64,000 nt of DNA from Mesorhizobium sp. ES1-1. GTDB lineage: Bacteria; Pseudomonadota; Alphaproteobacteria; Rhizobiales; Rhizobiaceae. Positions within the stretch are counted from its first letter, which is position 1. Each line of letters opens with the position of its first letter. The stretch is taken from NCBI RefSeq assembly GCF_020164785.1, contig NZ_JAIUGX010000005.1, forward strand, positions 1 to 64,000, given 5' to 3'. Below, piece after piece: positions 42,768 through 51,387 of this stretch. Below the pieces are notes generated by a model that saw nothing but the letters and a program-made list of their open reading frames with translations, searched no databases and was not told where the DNA came from. A program made the position numbers and the translations under genes.

Positions 42768-43436
42768 ATGCACAATCATTTCGGACATCATCATTTCGGC
42801 GAGCGCATGTTCATGCATATGGCCGGCAAGTTCGGCGGCCGCGGCGGCGGTTCCGGCCCGTTCGGCGGCCGGGGTGGCGGCGGACGCGGCGGGCCGGGCG
42901 ACCTGTTCCGCGCCGGGCGCATGCTGGCCGATGGCGACCTCAAGCTGATTACGCTGTCGCTGCTGGCCGAGGCGCCGCGCCATGGCTACGACATCATCAA
43001 GGCGCTGGAGGAGCGCACCAGCGGCATCTATAGTCCAAGCCCCGGCGTGGTCTATCCGACGCTGACATTCCTGGAGGAGGCCGGCTATGCCGCCTCTACA
43101 GCCGACGGCAACAAGAAGGTGTTTTCGATTACCGAAGCCGGCCAGGCGCATCTTGCCGACAATCGCGAGATGATCGACGGCGTGCTCGAGCACCTTGAGC
43201 GCTTCGGCCGCAAGATGGCCAAGGCGCGCGACTGGTTCGGCTGGAACGATGAGGGCGAGGGCCGGCGCGAAGGCCGGGGCGGCCGTTCTGAAGCGCGCGA
43301 CGAGTTTCGTGCCGTGCGCCACCGTTTGCGGGCGGCACTTGGCGATTTTGTCGATGCCTCCCCTGAAAAGCAGGCGGAAGCCATCGCTATCCTCGAAGGC
43401 GCCGCCGAGGCCCTGGAAGCGCTGTCGCGCAAGTAA
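42768..43436 (+). CDS. PadR-family regulator with His/Gly-rich N-terminus (YqjI-like)
   Basis: A 222-residue repressor candidate. Residues 1-18 are MHNHFGHHHFGERMFMHM, a likely metal-binding tail, followed by a Gly/Arg-rich linker. The PadR winged helix follows at about 55-130: LITLSLLAEAPRHGYDIIKALEE, then SGIYSPSPGVVYPTLTFLEE and the wing KVFSITEAGQAHL. The C-terminal helices include RHRLRAALGDFVD. This layout matches E. coli YqjI, a nickel-responsive PadR protein, so a metal signal is inferred. Autoregulation is supported by the two identical upstream operator copies. Confidence 0.88.
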   Translation: MHNHFGHHHFGERMFMHMAGKFGGRGGGSGPFGGRGGGGRGGPGDLFRAGRMLADGDLKLITLSLLAEAPRHGYDIIKALEERTSGIYSPSPGVVYPTLTFLEEAGYAASTADGNKKVFSITEAGQAHLADNREMIDGVLEHLERFGRKMAKARDWFGWNDEGEGRREGRGGRSEARDEFRAVRHRLRAALGDFVDASPEKQAEAIAILEGAAEALEALSRK

Positions 43437-43488
43437 CAGGGCTCCCTTCCGCCGGCCCTTGCCCGTTGCGCAAAGGACCGATAGTGAA

Positions 43489-43524
43489 ATTCATCCCGCG
43501 CAATCCTAGTTGCGCGGGATGAAT
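43489..43524. promoter_or_regulatory. 36-nt palindrome upstream of the HlyU-family gene
   Basis: Perfect 15-bp arms ATTCATCCCGCGCAA (43489-43503) and TTGCGCGGGATGAAT (43510-43524) surround TCCTAG. It ends eight bases before the GGAGGAAG ribosome site of the HlyU-family gene. No U tract follows, so it is less likely a terminator than an operator or an RNA structure in the leader. Confidence 0.6.
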
Positions 43525-43541
43525 GCTGTTGGAGGAAGCCC

Positions 43542-43838
43542 ATGTCTTTTCTGAAGCGTCTTTTCGGCGGTGGTGGCGATGGCGAAGCGGCCGCTCCAAA
43601 GAGCACGGCGCCGGCCAAGCAGGTCGAGCACAAGGGCTTCCTGATAAGCGCCACGCCCTACAAGACGGACGGTCAATACCAGACCTGCGGCATTGTTTCT
43701 AAGGAGATCGACGGCGTGGTGAAGGAACACAAATTCATCCGCGCCGACCGCTTCGCCGGGCTCGATGATGCCGTCGACATCTCGATCAAGAAGGGCATGC
43801 AACTGGTGGACGAGCAGGGCGAGCGGGTCTTCAGCTAG
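43542..43838 (+). CDS. HlyU-family protein
   Basis: A 98-residue soluble protein of the PF10115 HlyU family: MSFLKRLFGGGGDG followed by a low-complexity linker, then HKGFLISATPYKTDGQYQTCGIV and FIRADRFAGLDDAVDISIKKGMQLVDEQG. The name comes from a haemolysin activator in Vibrio, but family members in alphaproteobacteria are of unproven function and lack an obvious DNA-binding motif. A very strong ribosome site (GGAGG) precedes it. It follows the PadR gene by 105 bp, separated by the 36-nt palindrome. Confidence 0.85.
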   Translation: MSFLKRLFGGGGDGEAAAPKSTAPAKQVEHKGFLISATPYKTDGQYQTCGIVSKEIDGVVKEHKFIRADRFAGLDDAVDISIKKGMQLVDEQGERVFS

Positions 43839-43866
43839 CGCCCTGCTTGACTGCGGGTGCGACAGC

Positions 43867-44346
43867 TCAGCCCCGCCTCGCTGCCTCGATCGCGTCCACA
43901 TCGATCTTGCGCATATCCATCATCGCCGTGAACGCCCTCTTGGCCTCGGCGCCGCCGGCGGCCATGGCCTCGGTCAACACACGCGGCGTGATCTGCCAGG
44001 AAATACCCCAGCGGTCCTTGCACCAGCCGCACGCGCTTTCCTGGCCGCCATTGCCGACGATGGCGTTCCAGTAGCGGTCCGTCTCCTCCTGGTCATCCGT
44101 GGCGATCTGGAAGGAGAAGGCCTCGCTGTGCTTGAACATCGGCCCGCCATTGAGGCCGAGGCACGGAATGCCCGCAACGGTGAATTCTACCATCAGGACA
44201 TCTTGAGCCTTGCCGGACGGATAGTCGGTGGGAGCGCGGTGCACGGCTCCCACCGAACTGCCGGGAAAGGTCTCGGCGTAAAACCGGGCTGCGGCCTCTG
44301 CGTCCTTGTCATACCAAACGCAGATCGTGTTCTTTGCGATTGCCAT
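43867..44346 (-). CDS. VOC-superfamily protein (PhnB/3-demethylubiquinone-methyltransferase-like)
   Basis: A 159-residue soluble protein with the paired beta-alpha-beta units of vicinal oxygen chelate proteins. Features: NTICVWYDKDAEAAARFYAETFPGSSVG at the start, PGLGLNGGPMF-like turn as CLGLNGGPMFKHSEAFSFQI, and CGWCKDRWGISWQITP in the second half. The family includes glyoxalases and resistance proteins; this branch has no firm function. ATG at 44346 is the natural start; further codons upstream are not conserved-looking. Convergent with the HlyU-family gene. Confidence 0.88.
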   Translation of the reverse strand: MAIAKNTICVWYDKDAEAAARFYAETFPGSSVGAVHRAPTDYPSGKAQDVLMVEFTVAGIPCLGLNGGPMFKHSEAFSFQIATDDQEETDRYWNAIVGNGGQESACGWCKDRWGISWQITPRVLTEAMAAGGAEAKRAFTAMMDMRKIDVDAIEAARRG

Positions 44347-44491
44347 GTTTTGTCCTTTCGCTTCCGAAGTTTTTTCTTTGTCCCGCCGCGCAACGCTTTG
44401 CGTGCTGCCTCCCAAGGACGGCGTCGGCCTCGCCGGTCCTACAATCGGCCTCGATTTTATCCTCGAAGGGCGGGGAGGCAACCTGCCCGGA

Positions 44492-44950
44492 TCAGATCGG
44501 CAGTTCCGACGTCTGCTTGATCGTCCAGCTCGGCACGTCGGTCTTGACGTTCTGGACACCCCGGATCCGGCTCAGATGCTCCGACTGGAAGCGGCGGTAA
44601 TCGTCGATATCGGCCGCCACGACGCGCACCATGGCGTCGCAATCGCCAAGCATCAGATAGCATTCCATGACCTGGGGCAGCTTGGCCACTTCGGTCGCGA
44701 AATGCGCGATCGTGTCCTCGTCCTGCGTCTTCAGCCAGATCCGGGTGAAGAAGGTGAGGCTTTTGCCGATCTTCGCCGGGTTGAGCACGGCGACGTAACC
44801 ATCGATGATCCCGGCTTCCTCCAGCAGCTTGACCCGCCGCAGGCAAGGCGAAGGCGACAGGCCGACTTCGCTGGCCAGATCATTGTTGGCCATGCGCCCG
44901 TCGCGTTGCAGCGCGCGCAGAATCCGCTTGTCGATCTCATCCAATTTCAT
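44492..44950 (-). CDS. Lrp/AsnC-family regulator
   Basis: A 152-residue feast/famine regulator. The N-terminal HTH is KLDEIDKRILRALQRDGRMA, then SEVGLSPSPCLRRVKLLEE. The C-terminal RAM (ligand-binding) domain has VMECYLMLGDCDAMVRVVA. It is divergent from azlCD across 171 bp, and a 15-bp dyad AATTTGAAATAAATT (44995-45009) lies between; Lrp-type AzlB regulates azlCD in Bacillus, so the same role is inferred here with a branched-chain amino acid as likely signal. Confidence 0.9.
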   Translation of the reverse strand: MKLDEIDKRILRALQRDGRMANNDLASEVGLSPSPCLRRVKLLEEAGIIDGYVAVLNPAKIGKSLTFFTRIWLKTQDEDTIAHFATEVAKLPQVMECYLMLGDCDAMVRVVAADIDDYRRFQSEHLSRIRGVQNVKTDVPSWTIKQTSELPI

Positions 44951-44994
44951 GGCCAATAATTCCAACTGTCAGCTCTTTCCTAGCATAGCATGCC

Positions 44995-45009
44995 AATTTG
45001 AAATAAATT
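44995..45009. promoter_or_regulatory. Candidate Lrp binding dyad
   Basis: AATTTGAAATAAATT has 5-bp arms (AATTT/AAATT) and the 15-bp length usual for Lrp-type sites. It lies in the AT-rich gap between the Lrp gene and azlC. Confidence 0.45.
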
Positions 45010-45121
45010 CTGACAATCTTTGCAACCAAATTGCGGTCCGAAATGGCTATGGTTGCTCCGACATCATCCGAGAGCAGACGCAACCAAAGGCGGCAGGCGG
45101 CGAGCTTGCCGATCGCAAGGC

Positions 45122-45856
45122 ATGAGCATGTTACAGTCCGCCGAAGCCCGGGCCGATGCGCCGCGATCCGAGCTGCGCCGCGGCGTAGCGTCAAGCGGCC
45201 CAGTGCTGCTCGGCACCATTCCCTATGCGCTGGTGCTGGGCGCGCAGGCGACGCAGAAGGGGCTGAGCGCGCTGGAATTGTCGACGATGACCGGCCTGAA
45301 TTTCGCCGGCGGCTCGGAATTCGCGGCGATCCAACTGTGGACCTCGCCGCCGCACATCCTGCTCATTGTCGCCGTCACGTTCCTCGTCAACAGCCGTCAT
45401 CTGCTGATGGGCGCGGCCCTTGCGCCATTCCTGCGCGACTTGCCGCGGCGCAAGGCGTTTCCGGCGCTGTTCTTCCTATGCGACGAAAGCTGGGCGCTTG
45501 GCCTGGCTGACGCCCGGCGGCGCGCTGCGGACGGGACCGTCCCCGCGTTCAGCCTGCCCTACTATATGGGCGCGTCGCTCGCCGTCTATGCCACCTGGGT
45601 CGGCTTCACCACGCTCGGCGCCTTGCTCGGGCCGGTGCTGGGAGATGTCGAGGCTTACGGTTTCGACATGGCGTTTCCGGCCGTCTTCCTCGTGCTGATG
45701 CGTGGCATGTGGACCGGCATGGCGGCGGCGCGGCCCTGGCTGGTCAGCCTCGTCGTTGCGGCCCTTGTCTACCTCTTCGTTCCCGGCGCCTGGTATGTCG
45801 CGGCCGGTGCGGCGTCGGGGCTATTTGCTGCCTGGCTGATGGCGAGTGACGCATGA
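45122..45856 (+). CDS. azlC: AzlC-family branched-chain amino-acid exporter subunit
   Basis: A 244-residue membrane protein with about seven helices. It holds the AzlC pattern: RRGVASSGPVLLGTIPYALVLG, FAGGSEFAAIQLW, VNSRHLLMGAALAPFLRDLP and FFLCDESWAL. AzlC forms the large subunit of an exporter with AzlD (BrnFE-like). Start ATG at 45122, with 45128 as an alternative. Its stop overlaps the azlD start by 4 bp. Likely regulated by the divergent Lrp protein. Confidence 0.92.
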   Translation: MSMLQSAEARADAPRSELRRGVASSGPVLLGTIPYALVLGAQATQKGLSALELSTMTGLNFAGGSEFAAIQLWTSPPHILLIVAVTFLVNSRHLLMGAALAPFLRDLPRRKAFPALFFLCDESWALGLADARRRAADGTVPAFSLPYYMGASLAVYATWVGFTTLGALLGPVLGDVEAYGFDMAFPAVFLVLMRGMWTGMAAARPWLVSLVVAALVYLFVPGAWYVAAGAASGLFAAWLMASDA

Positions 45857-46152
45857 TCGACGCAACAATTGTCCTGACGATCGCGCTTATGGCCGGCGTG
45901 ACCTATCTGACGCGGATCGGCGGCTATATCGTGCTGCGCAATCGACCGCTCGGCGTCCGCGCCACGGCGGTGATGGCGGCGGCGCCCGGCTGCGTGCTGA
46001 TCTCGGTCATCGCGCCGGCCTTCGTTTCGAGCCACCCCGCCGATCTTATCGCGCTTGCAATCACCCTGATCGCGGCGACGCGGCTCTCCATGCTACCGAC
46101 GGTGCTGATTGGCGTTTTTGCCGCCGGCCTGCTGCGGCATCTTATCGGCTAG
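45853..46152 (+). CDS. azlD: AzlD-family exporter subunit
   Basis: A 99-residue protein with three or four hydrophobic helices, the small partner of AzlC. Family features are TYLTRIGGYIVLRNRPLG and ATRLSMLPTVLIGVFAAGLLRH. It is translationally coupled to azlC through an ATGA overlap. The pair exports branched-chain amino acids or analogues. Confidence 0.92.
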   Translation: MIDATIVLTIALMAGVTYLTRIGGYIVLRNRPLGVRATAVMAAAPGCVLISVIAPAFVSSHPADLIALAITLIAATRLSMLPTVLIGVFAAGLLRHLIG

Positions 46153-46182
46153 CGATCGCCGGACGTTCGTCCGGGCCCAGCC

Positions 46183-47241
46183 CTACTGGACCGGCAGCGT
46201 AATGCGGCGTTCCTGCGCGTCGAACAGATGCAATTGCGTCAGGTCCGGCGCCAGGAAGATGTGTTGACCCGGTATCACGGGGACGCGTTCGCGCAGCAAA
46301 GCGATCAGGGTGTTGGCGCCGGCCTTGGCGATGACGAGGGTTTCGGCGCCGGTCGGTTCGACCACTTCGACCAGCGCCGGCACGCCGCTGTCGGAGAGCC
46401 TGAGATGTTCGGGCCGGATGCCCCAGGCCATGGCGTTCTCCGCCTTGCCGAATGGCGGCGAGGGTAACACGGTGCCGTCGCTCGCGGTGAAGCCGTCAGC
46501 CGTGGTGCGGCCCTGTACGATATTCATCGACGGCGAGCCGATGAACTGCGCCACAAACAGGTTGGCCGGCCGGTCGTAGAGATCGAGGGGCGCGCCGACC
46601 TGTTCGACGACGCCGCCATTCATGACGACGATCTTGTCGGCCATCGTCATGGCCTCGACCTGGTCGTGGGTGACATAGACGATGGTGGTTCCCAGGCGCT
46701 GATGCAGGGCCTTGATTTCGGTGCGCATCTGCACGCGCAGCTTGGCGTCGAGGTTCGACAGCGGCTCGTCGAACAGGAACACTTTGGGGTCGCGCACAAT
46801 GGCGCGGCCCATGGCGACGCGCTGGCGCTGGCCGCCGGAAAGCTGGCGCGGATAGCGGTCCAGCAGATCCTGCAGGCCCAGGATGGTCGCGGCGCGCGCG
46901 ATCTTTGCGTCGATCTCGCGCCTTTCGGCCTTCTTCAGCGTCAGCGCGAAGGCCATGTTGTCGCGCACCGTCATATGCGGGTAGAGCGCGTAGTTCTGGA
47001 ACACCATGGCGATGTCGCGCGACTTCGGCGCGACGTCGTTGATCACCTGGCCGTCTAGCGCGATCTCGCCGGCGCTGATCTCCTCCAACCCGGCAATCAT
47101 CCTGAGCAGGGTCGACTTACCGCAACCGGAGGGGCCGACGAGGATGACGAATTCGCCCGACGCAATGTCCACCGACACGCCGTGGATGACCTTCGCCTTG
47201 CCATAGGCCTTCTCGACGCCCGAAATGCTAACCGTGCTCAT
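46183..47241 (-). CDS. Sugar ABC importer ATP-binding protein (UgpC/MalK type)
   Basis: A 352-residue ATPase energising uptake. Walker A GPSGCGKST is at 36-44, Q-loop FQNYALYPHM at about 81-90, signature LSGGQRQR at 134-141, Walker B VFLFDEP at 154-160, and the switch His in VTHDQVEA. A C-terminal TOBE/OB regulatory domain follows, with GIRPEHLRL, as in MalK/UgpC. Start at 47241 follows GAGGAATTC. It is the last gene of the operon; the order binding protein, two permeases, BKACE, ATPase suggests one transcript. Substrate probably a sugar or amino sugar. Confidence 0.92.
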   Translation of the reverse strand: MSTVSISGVEKAYGKAKVIHGVSVDIASGEFVILVGPSGCGKSTLLRMIAGLEEISAGEIALDGQVINDVAPKSRDIAMVFQNYALYPHMTVRDNMAFALTLKKAERREIDAKIARAATILGLQDLLDRYPRQLSGGQRQRVAMGRAIVRDPKVFLFDEPLSNLDAKLRVQMRTEIKALHQRLGTTIVYVTHDQVEAMTMADKIVVMNGGVVEQVGAPLDLYDRPANLFVAQFIGSPSMNIVQGRTTADGFTASDGTVLPSPPFGKAENAMAWGIRPEHLRLSDSGVPALVEVVEPTGAETLVIAKAGANTLIALLRERVPVIPGQHIFLAPDLTQLHLFDAQERRITLPVQ

Positions 47242-47251
47242 AGAGAATTCC

Positions 47252-48184
47252 TCAGAAAGAGACCTTGTCACCGCCCTTGAGTTCAAGGATCTGCCGCGCT
47301 TCGTCAGGGGTGGCCACCGAGGCGCCGAGACCCTCGATGATCTGGCGCACCTTGCGCACCTGGTCGGCGTTGGATTTCGCCAGCTGGCCCTTGCCGATCC
47401 ACAGCGAGTCCTCCAGCCCGACACGCACATTGCCGCCGAGCGCGATGGCCTGGGTGGCGATCGGCAACTGGCTGCGGCCGGCACCCAGCACCGACCAGCG
47501 ATAGTCCTGTCCGAACAGGCGGTCGGCGGTGCGCTTCATATGGGCGACGTCCTCTGGATGGGTGCCGATGCCGCCGAGGATGCCGAACACGCTCTGGACG
47601 AAGAACGGCGCCTTGACGAGGCCGCGCTCGACGAAATGGGCGAGCGTGTAGAGATGACCGATGTCGTAGCATTCGATCTCGAAACGCGTGCCGTTTTCGG
47701 CGCAGGTTCGCAGGATGTGCTCGATGTCGCCGAAAGTGTTGCGGAAGATGCGGTCGCGCGAGCCTTCGAGATAGGGCCGCTCCCACTCATGCTCGAAAGT
47801 CTTGAAACGCTCGAGCATCGGGTAAAGGCCGAAATTCATCGAGCCCATGTTGAGCGAGGCGACTTCCGGCGCGAAGGTCGCGGCCGGCTTGACCCGCTCT
47901 TCGACGCTCATCGTCGCCGCGCCGCCGGTGGTGATGTTGACGACGCAGTTCGAGCGCTGCTTGATTACTTTCAGGAAGGGCGCGAAGGCCTCCGGGGACT
48001 GGTCCGGCCTGCCGTCGGCCGGGTTGCGCGCATGCAGATGGACGATCGCCGCGCCGGCCTCCGCGGCCCCGATCGCGGCGTCCGCGATCTCCTGCGCGCT
48101 CACCGGCAGATGGGGCGACATTGACGGCGTGTGGATCGAGCCGGTGACCGCGCAGGTAATGATGATCTTGTTCTGGTTCGCCAC
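47252..48184 (-). CDS. BKACE (beta-keto acid cleavage enzyme, DUF849) family protein
   Basis: A 310-residue cytosolic TIM-barrel enzyme. Family members use Zn and acetyl-CoA to cleave beta-keto acids to acetoacetate and a CoA ester. The zinc ligands are seen as HLH at residues 49-51 (AAIVHLHARNP); NITTGGAATM, LNMGSMNFG and GLEDSLWIGKGQLAKSN complete the family pattern. The start is GTG at 48184, with GAGG nine bases upstream. Placed inside a sugar ABC importer operon, between permease and ATPase genes, which is unusual for the family and suggests a keto-acid intermediate in the pathway; this is inference. Preferred keto acid unknown. Confidence 0.9.
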   Translation of the reverse strand: MANQNKIIITCAVTGSIHTPSMSPHLPVSAQEIADAAIGAAEAGAAIVHLHARNPADGRPDQSPEAFAPFLKVIKQRSNCVVNITTGGAATMSVEERVKPAATFAPEVASLNMGSMNFGLYPMLERFKTFEHEWERPYLEGSRDRIFRNTFGDIEHILRTCAENGTRFEIECYDIGHLYTLAHFVERGLVKAPFFVQSVFGILGGIGTHPEDVAHMKRTADRLFGQDYRWSVLGAGRSQLPIATQAIALGGNVRVGLEDSLWIGKGQLAKSNADQVRKVRQIIEGLGASVATPDEARQILELKGGDKVSF

Positions 48185-48210
48185 GTCTGGGATCCTCGTT
48201 ATTGGCCGGC

Positions 48211-49053
48211 CTATTTCACCGCACCTTGGGTGATGCCGGAGATGAACTGCTTCGACAGCACGATGTAGAGCAGGGTGATCGGCAGTGCCGCAAGGGTCAG
48301 CCCGGTGAACAGCACGCCCCAGTCGGTGGTGAACTCGCCGACGAAGACGGTCAGGCCCTGCGGCAAGGTCTTGAGTTCGTCCGAGGTGATCAGCACGAGG
48401 GGAAAGAAGAAATCGTTCCAGATCGGCACCGCGTTCTGGATCGCGACGATGACCAGAGCCGGGCGCGCCAGCGGCAGCATGATCGAGCGCATGATGCGCA
48501 GTTCGCTGGCGCCGTCCATGCGCGCCGACTCTTCCAGCTCGCGGGGCAGGGTCCTGAGGAATCCGGTCATGATGAATACGGCCGAAGGAATCCCCATCGC
48601 CACATAGACCAGCACAAGGCCGGCATAGCTGTCGACCAGTCCGAGCGAATCCAGCTGGATGAAGAGCGGGATGATTGCCAGCTTCAGCGGCACCGTCATG
48701 CCGCTCAGGAAAAACATCAGCACCAGCGCGCCCAGCCTGAATTGGTAGCGGGCAATGGCGTAGGCGGCCATCGTGCTGAACAGCAGGATCAGCGCCACCG
48801 CGGCGGCCGTGATGCCGAGCGAATTGGCGAGGTAGCGCACGAAGTTGGTCTCGTTCCAAACCCGCTCGGCGTTGGAAAGCGAGAAATGCGCAGGCAGGGC
48901 GAAGGGCGACGAGAAGATCTCGGCATTGGTCTTGAAGGACGACATCACCATGACGAACAGCGGGTAGACCATGATCAGCGCGTTGATCGCCAGCATCAGC
49001 TGGATGGCGCCGTTCTTCAGCAGCTCACCCTTGGGGGCGGTGGCCGCGCTCAT
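48211..49053 (-). CDS. Carbohydrate ABC importer permease (MalG type)
   Basis: A 280-residue inner-membrane permease with six helices. The cytoplasmic EAA loop is ELEESARMDGASELRIMRSIMLPLARPAL, which docks to the ATPase. The N-terminal part is MalG-like (LAINALIMVYPLFVMVMSSFK). The start overlaps the stop of the upstream permease gene by 4 bp. Part of the 51237-46183 operon. Confidence 0.92.
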   Translation of the reverse strand: MSAATAPKGELLKNGAIQLMLAINALIMVYPLFVMVMSSFKTNAEIFSSPFALPAHFSLSNAERVWNETNFVRYLANSLGITAAAVALILLFSTMAAYAIARYQFRLGALVLMFFLSGMTVPLKLAIIPLFIQLDSLGLVDSYAGLVLVYVAMGIPSAVFIMTGFLRTLPRELEESARMDGASELRIMRSIMLPLARPALVIVAIQNAVPIWNDFFFPLVLITSDELKTLPQGLTVFVGEFTTDWGVLFTGLTLAALPITLLYIVLSKQFISGITQGAVK

Positions 49054-49985
49054 AGCTCGATCTCGCGGCGGCGCAGGAAGCGGAGCGCGATCGCCGTGAC
49101 CCCGGCCACGATGATGAACATCATCACCGCCAGCGCGCTGCCCTGGCCGAAATCCTGGATGCCCGTGGTCGTCGAGCCGAAGGCGGTGCGGTAGAAATAG
49201 AGGCCCAGCACGTCGGTGGCGCCGCCGGGCGAACCGGTGAGGCCCGCCATGACATAGGGGATTTCGAACCAGTTGAAGCTGCCGATGAAGGTCAGGATGG
49301 TCACGATCGTGACGCTCGGCGCAATCAGCGGCCAGATGATGCGGGTCATCAGGACATAATCGCCGGCGCCATCAAGACGGGCGGCCTCGATCACCTCCTT
49401 GCCGACCCGCTGCATGCCGGCAAGAAGCACCAGGGTGGGGAAGCCCAGCCAATGCCAGACATTGGCGAACAGGATGCTGCCCAGCGCCGTATGCTCATTG
49501 CCCAGCCACGGAATGGCGCCGATGCCGACCAGCGCCAGCGTCTGGTTCACCAGGCCGAACAGCGGATGCAGGAACAGTTTCCACAGGAAGCCGACGATCA
49601 CGGCCGAGAGCACGACAGGGAGAAACACGATGACCTGGTGGATGCGATGTCCGGGCAAGGCCTTGAGCAAGGCGTAGGCGAGCAGGAAAGCGGTGCCGTT
49701 CTCGAACACCATCAAGGCCACGAAGGCGATGATGTTGTGCTTGAAGGCGTTCCAGGTCCAGCCGCTATAAGGCTGTTCGAACAGCACCTTGCGGAAGTTT
49801 TCGAAGCCGATGAATCCGGTCGGCTGCAAGCCGTTGAACTCATAGAAGGCGAGGCGGAAGGCGGACAGCAGCGGCCACAGCACGAAGAGGACCATGACGA
49901 TCAGGGCCGGTGTCAGCAGGGCCGCGATCCAGAGAGACCGGCGCCACGGAAAGGCTTTTGTGATGTGGCGCCGGCCGCTGTTCAT
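49050..49985 (-). CDS. Carbohydrate ABC importer permease (MalF/UgpA type)
   Basis: A 311-residue permease with six helices. The EAA loop EVIEAARLDGAGDYVLMTRIIWP marks contact with the ATPase. The first helix is preceded by a basic cytoplasmic end (PWRRSLW). ATG at 49985 is just one base from the binding-protein stop at 49987, so translation is coupled. Forms the pore with the second permease. Confidence 0.92.
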   Translation of the reverse strand: MNSGRRHITKAFPWRRSLWIAALLTPALIVMVLFVLWPLLSAFRLAFYEFNGLQPTGFIGFENFRKVLFEQPYSGWTWNAFKHNIIAFVALMVFENGTAFLLAYALLKALPGHRIHQVIVFLPVVLSAVIVGFLWKLFLHPLFGLVNQTLALVGIGAIPWLGNEHTALGSILFANVWHWLGFPTLVLLAGMQRVGKEVIEAARLDGAGDYVLMTRIIWPLIAPSVTIVTILTFIGSFNWFEIPYVMAGLTGSPGGATDVLGLYFYRTAFGSTTTGIQDFGQGSALAVMMFIIVAGVTAIALRFLRRREIEL

Positions 49986-49986
49986 G

Positions 49987-51237
49987 TCACTTGCCCTGGA
50001 AAGGCTTGTACCATTTTGCAAGGCCGTCGGTCAGGTCGGCGGCCAGCTGGTCGGGCGTGATCGAACCCGACATCATCTTGGTGATGTCGCCCTGCAGCAG
50101 TTCCGATCCCGTCGGCTTCTCGAAACGGAAGTAGACGACATTGATATGCGGCATGGCGGTCTCGTTCAACTTGGCGACATGAGAAAGCAGTTCGTCCTTG
50201 ATGACGACGCCCTTGATGGGCGAGATGTTGCCGAGCAGTGCAGAGAACTTGTCGCCGAACTCCTTGGTGCCCATCCAGTTGACCAGCTTGAGCGCCGCCT
50301 CCTTGTTGGCCGACTTGGCGTTGACCGCATAGCCACCGTCGAAGAACTTGGTCACCTGCGGCACGTCGCCGGCCTTGGCCACCGGCGGTGCGACAAAGTC
50401 CATGTTGATTGAAGGGTTCTGGCTGCGGTAGCTGGCGATGTCGAAGCTGCCGCCGGCGAGCATGGCCGCCTTGCCGCTAATGAAGAGCTGTCCGGCGGTG
50501 TCATAGTCGATGCCTTCGAAGCCGTCGGGCATGTAGTCACGCAACTCGAGCAGTTTGCCCAGCGCGGCGACATAGCGAGGATCCTTGAAAGTGGTCTTGC
50601 CCGATGTCAGGTCGGTGACAAAATCCTGACCCAGGAACGGGTTGGTGAAGATGGCCACGAACATCTCGTTGAACCAGCTGGTGCCCATTCCGTTGGCGAG
50701 GGGATAGATGCCCTTTTCCTTCAGCGCCTTGCTGACGGTGATGAACTCGTCCCAGGTCGTAGGCGGCGTCAGCCCGGCCTTGGCGAAGACATCCTTGTTG
50801 ATGAACAGGCCGAGCGTCTGCGAGGCGAAGGGCAGCGAATAGACCTTCTTGTCGGCGCGATAGGTGCCCGCGATCAGCGCGTCGGCGGGCTGGTTGGCCA
50901 GAGAAGGCACGGTCTTGAGATCCTGCGGCTCGAAATAGCCGGCCTTCACGAACTGCTCCAGCCAGCCATAGGCGTGGGTGTGGATGACATCGCCACCCTT
51001 GCCCGCGGCCAGCGCCGTAGAGACGATCGTCGGATAGTTCTCGTCGGGGAACGACTCGAACTTCACATGAATGTCCGGGTTTTCCTTGGTGAAATCGGCG
51101 AAAAGTTCGTTGTAGGCGGCCTTGTCTTCCTGGCGCCAGGTCCAGAACGAAATGTCGGTGGCATGCGCCACGCCGGCTGCCAGTCCCCATGCGAAAGACG
51201 CGGTGGCGACGGCCAGACCAATCCTTCTTTTGCTCAT
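49987..51237 (-). CDS. Extracellular solute-binding protein of the ABC importer
   Basis: A 416-residue periplasmic protein of family 1 (sugar binding). A Sec signal peptide (MSKRRIGLAVATASFAWGLAAGVAHA) is followed by the mature start TDISFWTW. Conserved parts include NPDIHVKFESFPDENY and TWDEFITVSKALKEKGIYPLANG. It is the first gene of the operon and is divergent from the kinase/SIS/ROK unit. Substrate is likely a sugar or amino sugar, judged from the neighbouring N-acetylglucosamine-kinase-like gene. Confidence 0.93.
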   Translation of the reverse strand: MSKRRIGLAVATASFAWGLAAGVAHATDISFWTWRQEDKAAYNELFADFTKENPDIHVKFESFPDENYPTIVSTALAAGKGGDVIHTHAYGWLEQFVKAGYFEPQDLKTVPSLANQPADALIAGTYRADKKVYSLPFASQTLGLFINKDVFAKAGLTPPTTWDEFITVSKALKEKGIYPLANGMGTSWFNEMFVAIFTNPFLGQDFVTDLTSGKTTFKDPRYVAALGKLLELRDYMPDGFEGIDYDTAGQLFISGKAAMLAGGSFDIASYRSQNPSINMDFVAPPVAKAGDVPQVTKFFDGGYAVNAKSANKEAALKLVNWMGTKEFGDKFSALLGNISPIKGVVIKDELLSHVAKLNETAMPHINVVYFRFEKPTGSELLQGDITKMMSGSITPDQLAADLTDGLAKWYKPFQGK

Positions 51238-51387
51238 GTTTGCAATCTCCCAATGCGCTTCATGCGCTTTTTACGACGATTATCAAATCATAGTTCTTGC
51301 CGTCTGGAAAGATAGTTTGTAAAGTTTCCTAACTAATATCGATTTGGGCGAGGCAGCCCGCTTCGACCGGCTTTGCGGTGGACATTC
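51238..51387. promoter_or_regulatory. Divergent control region of the sugar locus
   Basis: This 150-bp gap holds an AT-rich centre. TAGTT (51313-51317) and AACTA (51331-51335) flank a core reading, on the minus strand, TTAGGAAACTTTACAAA, an imperfect dyad of the kind bound by ROK repressors. It is the likely control point for both operons. Confidence 0.45.
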
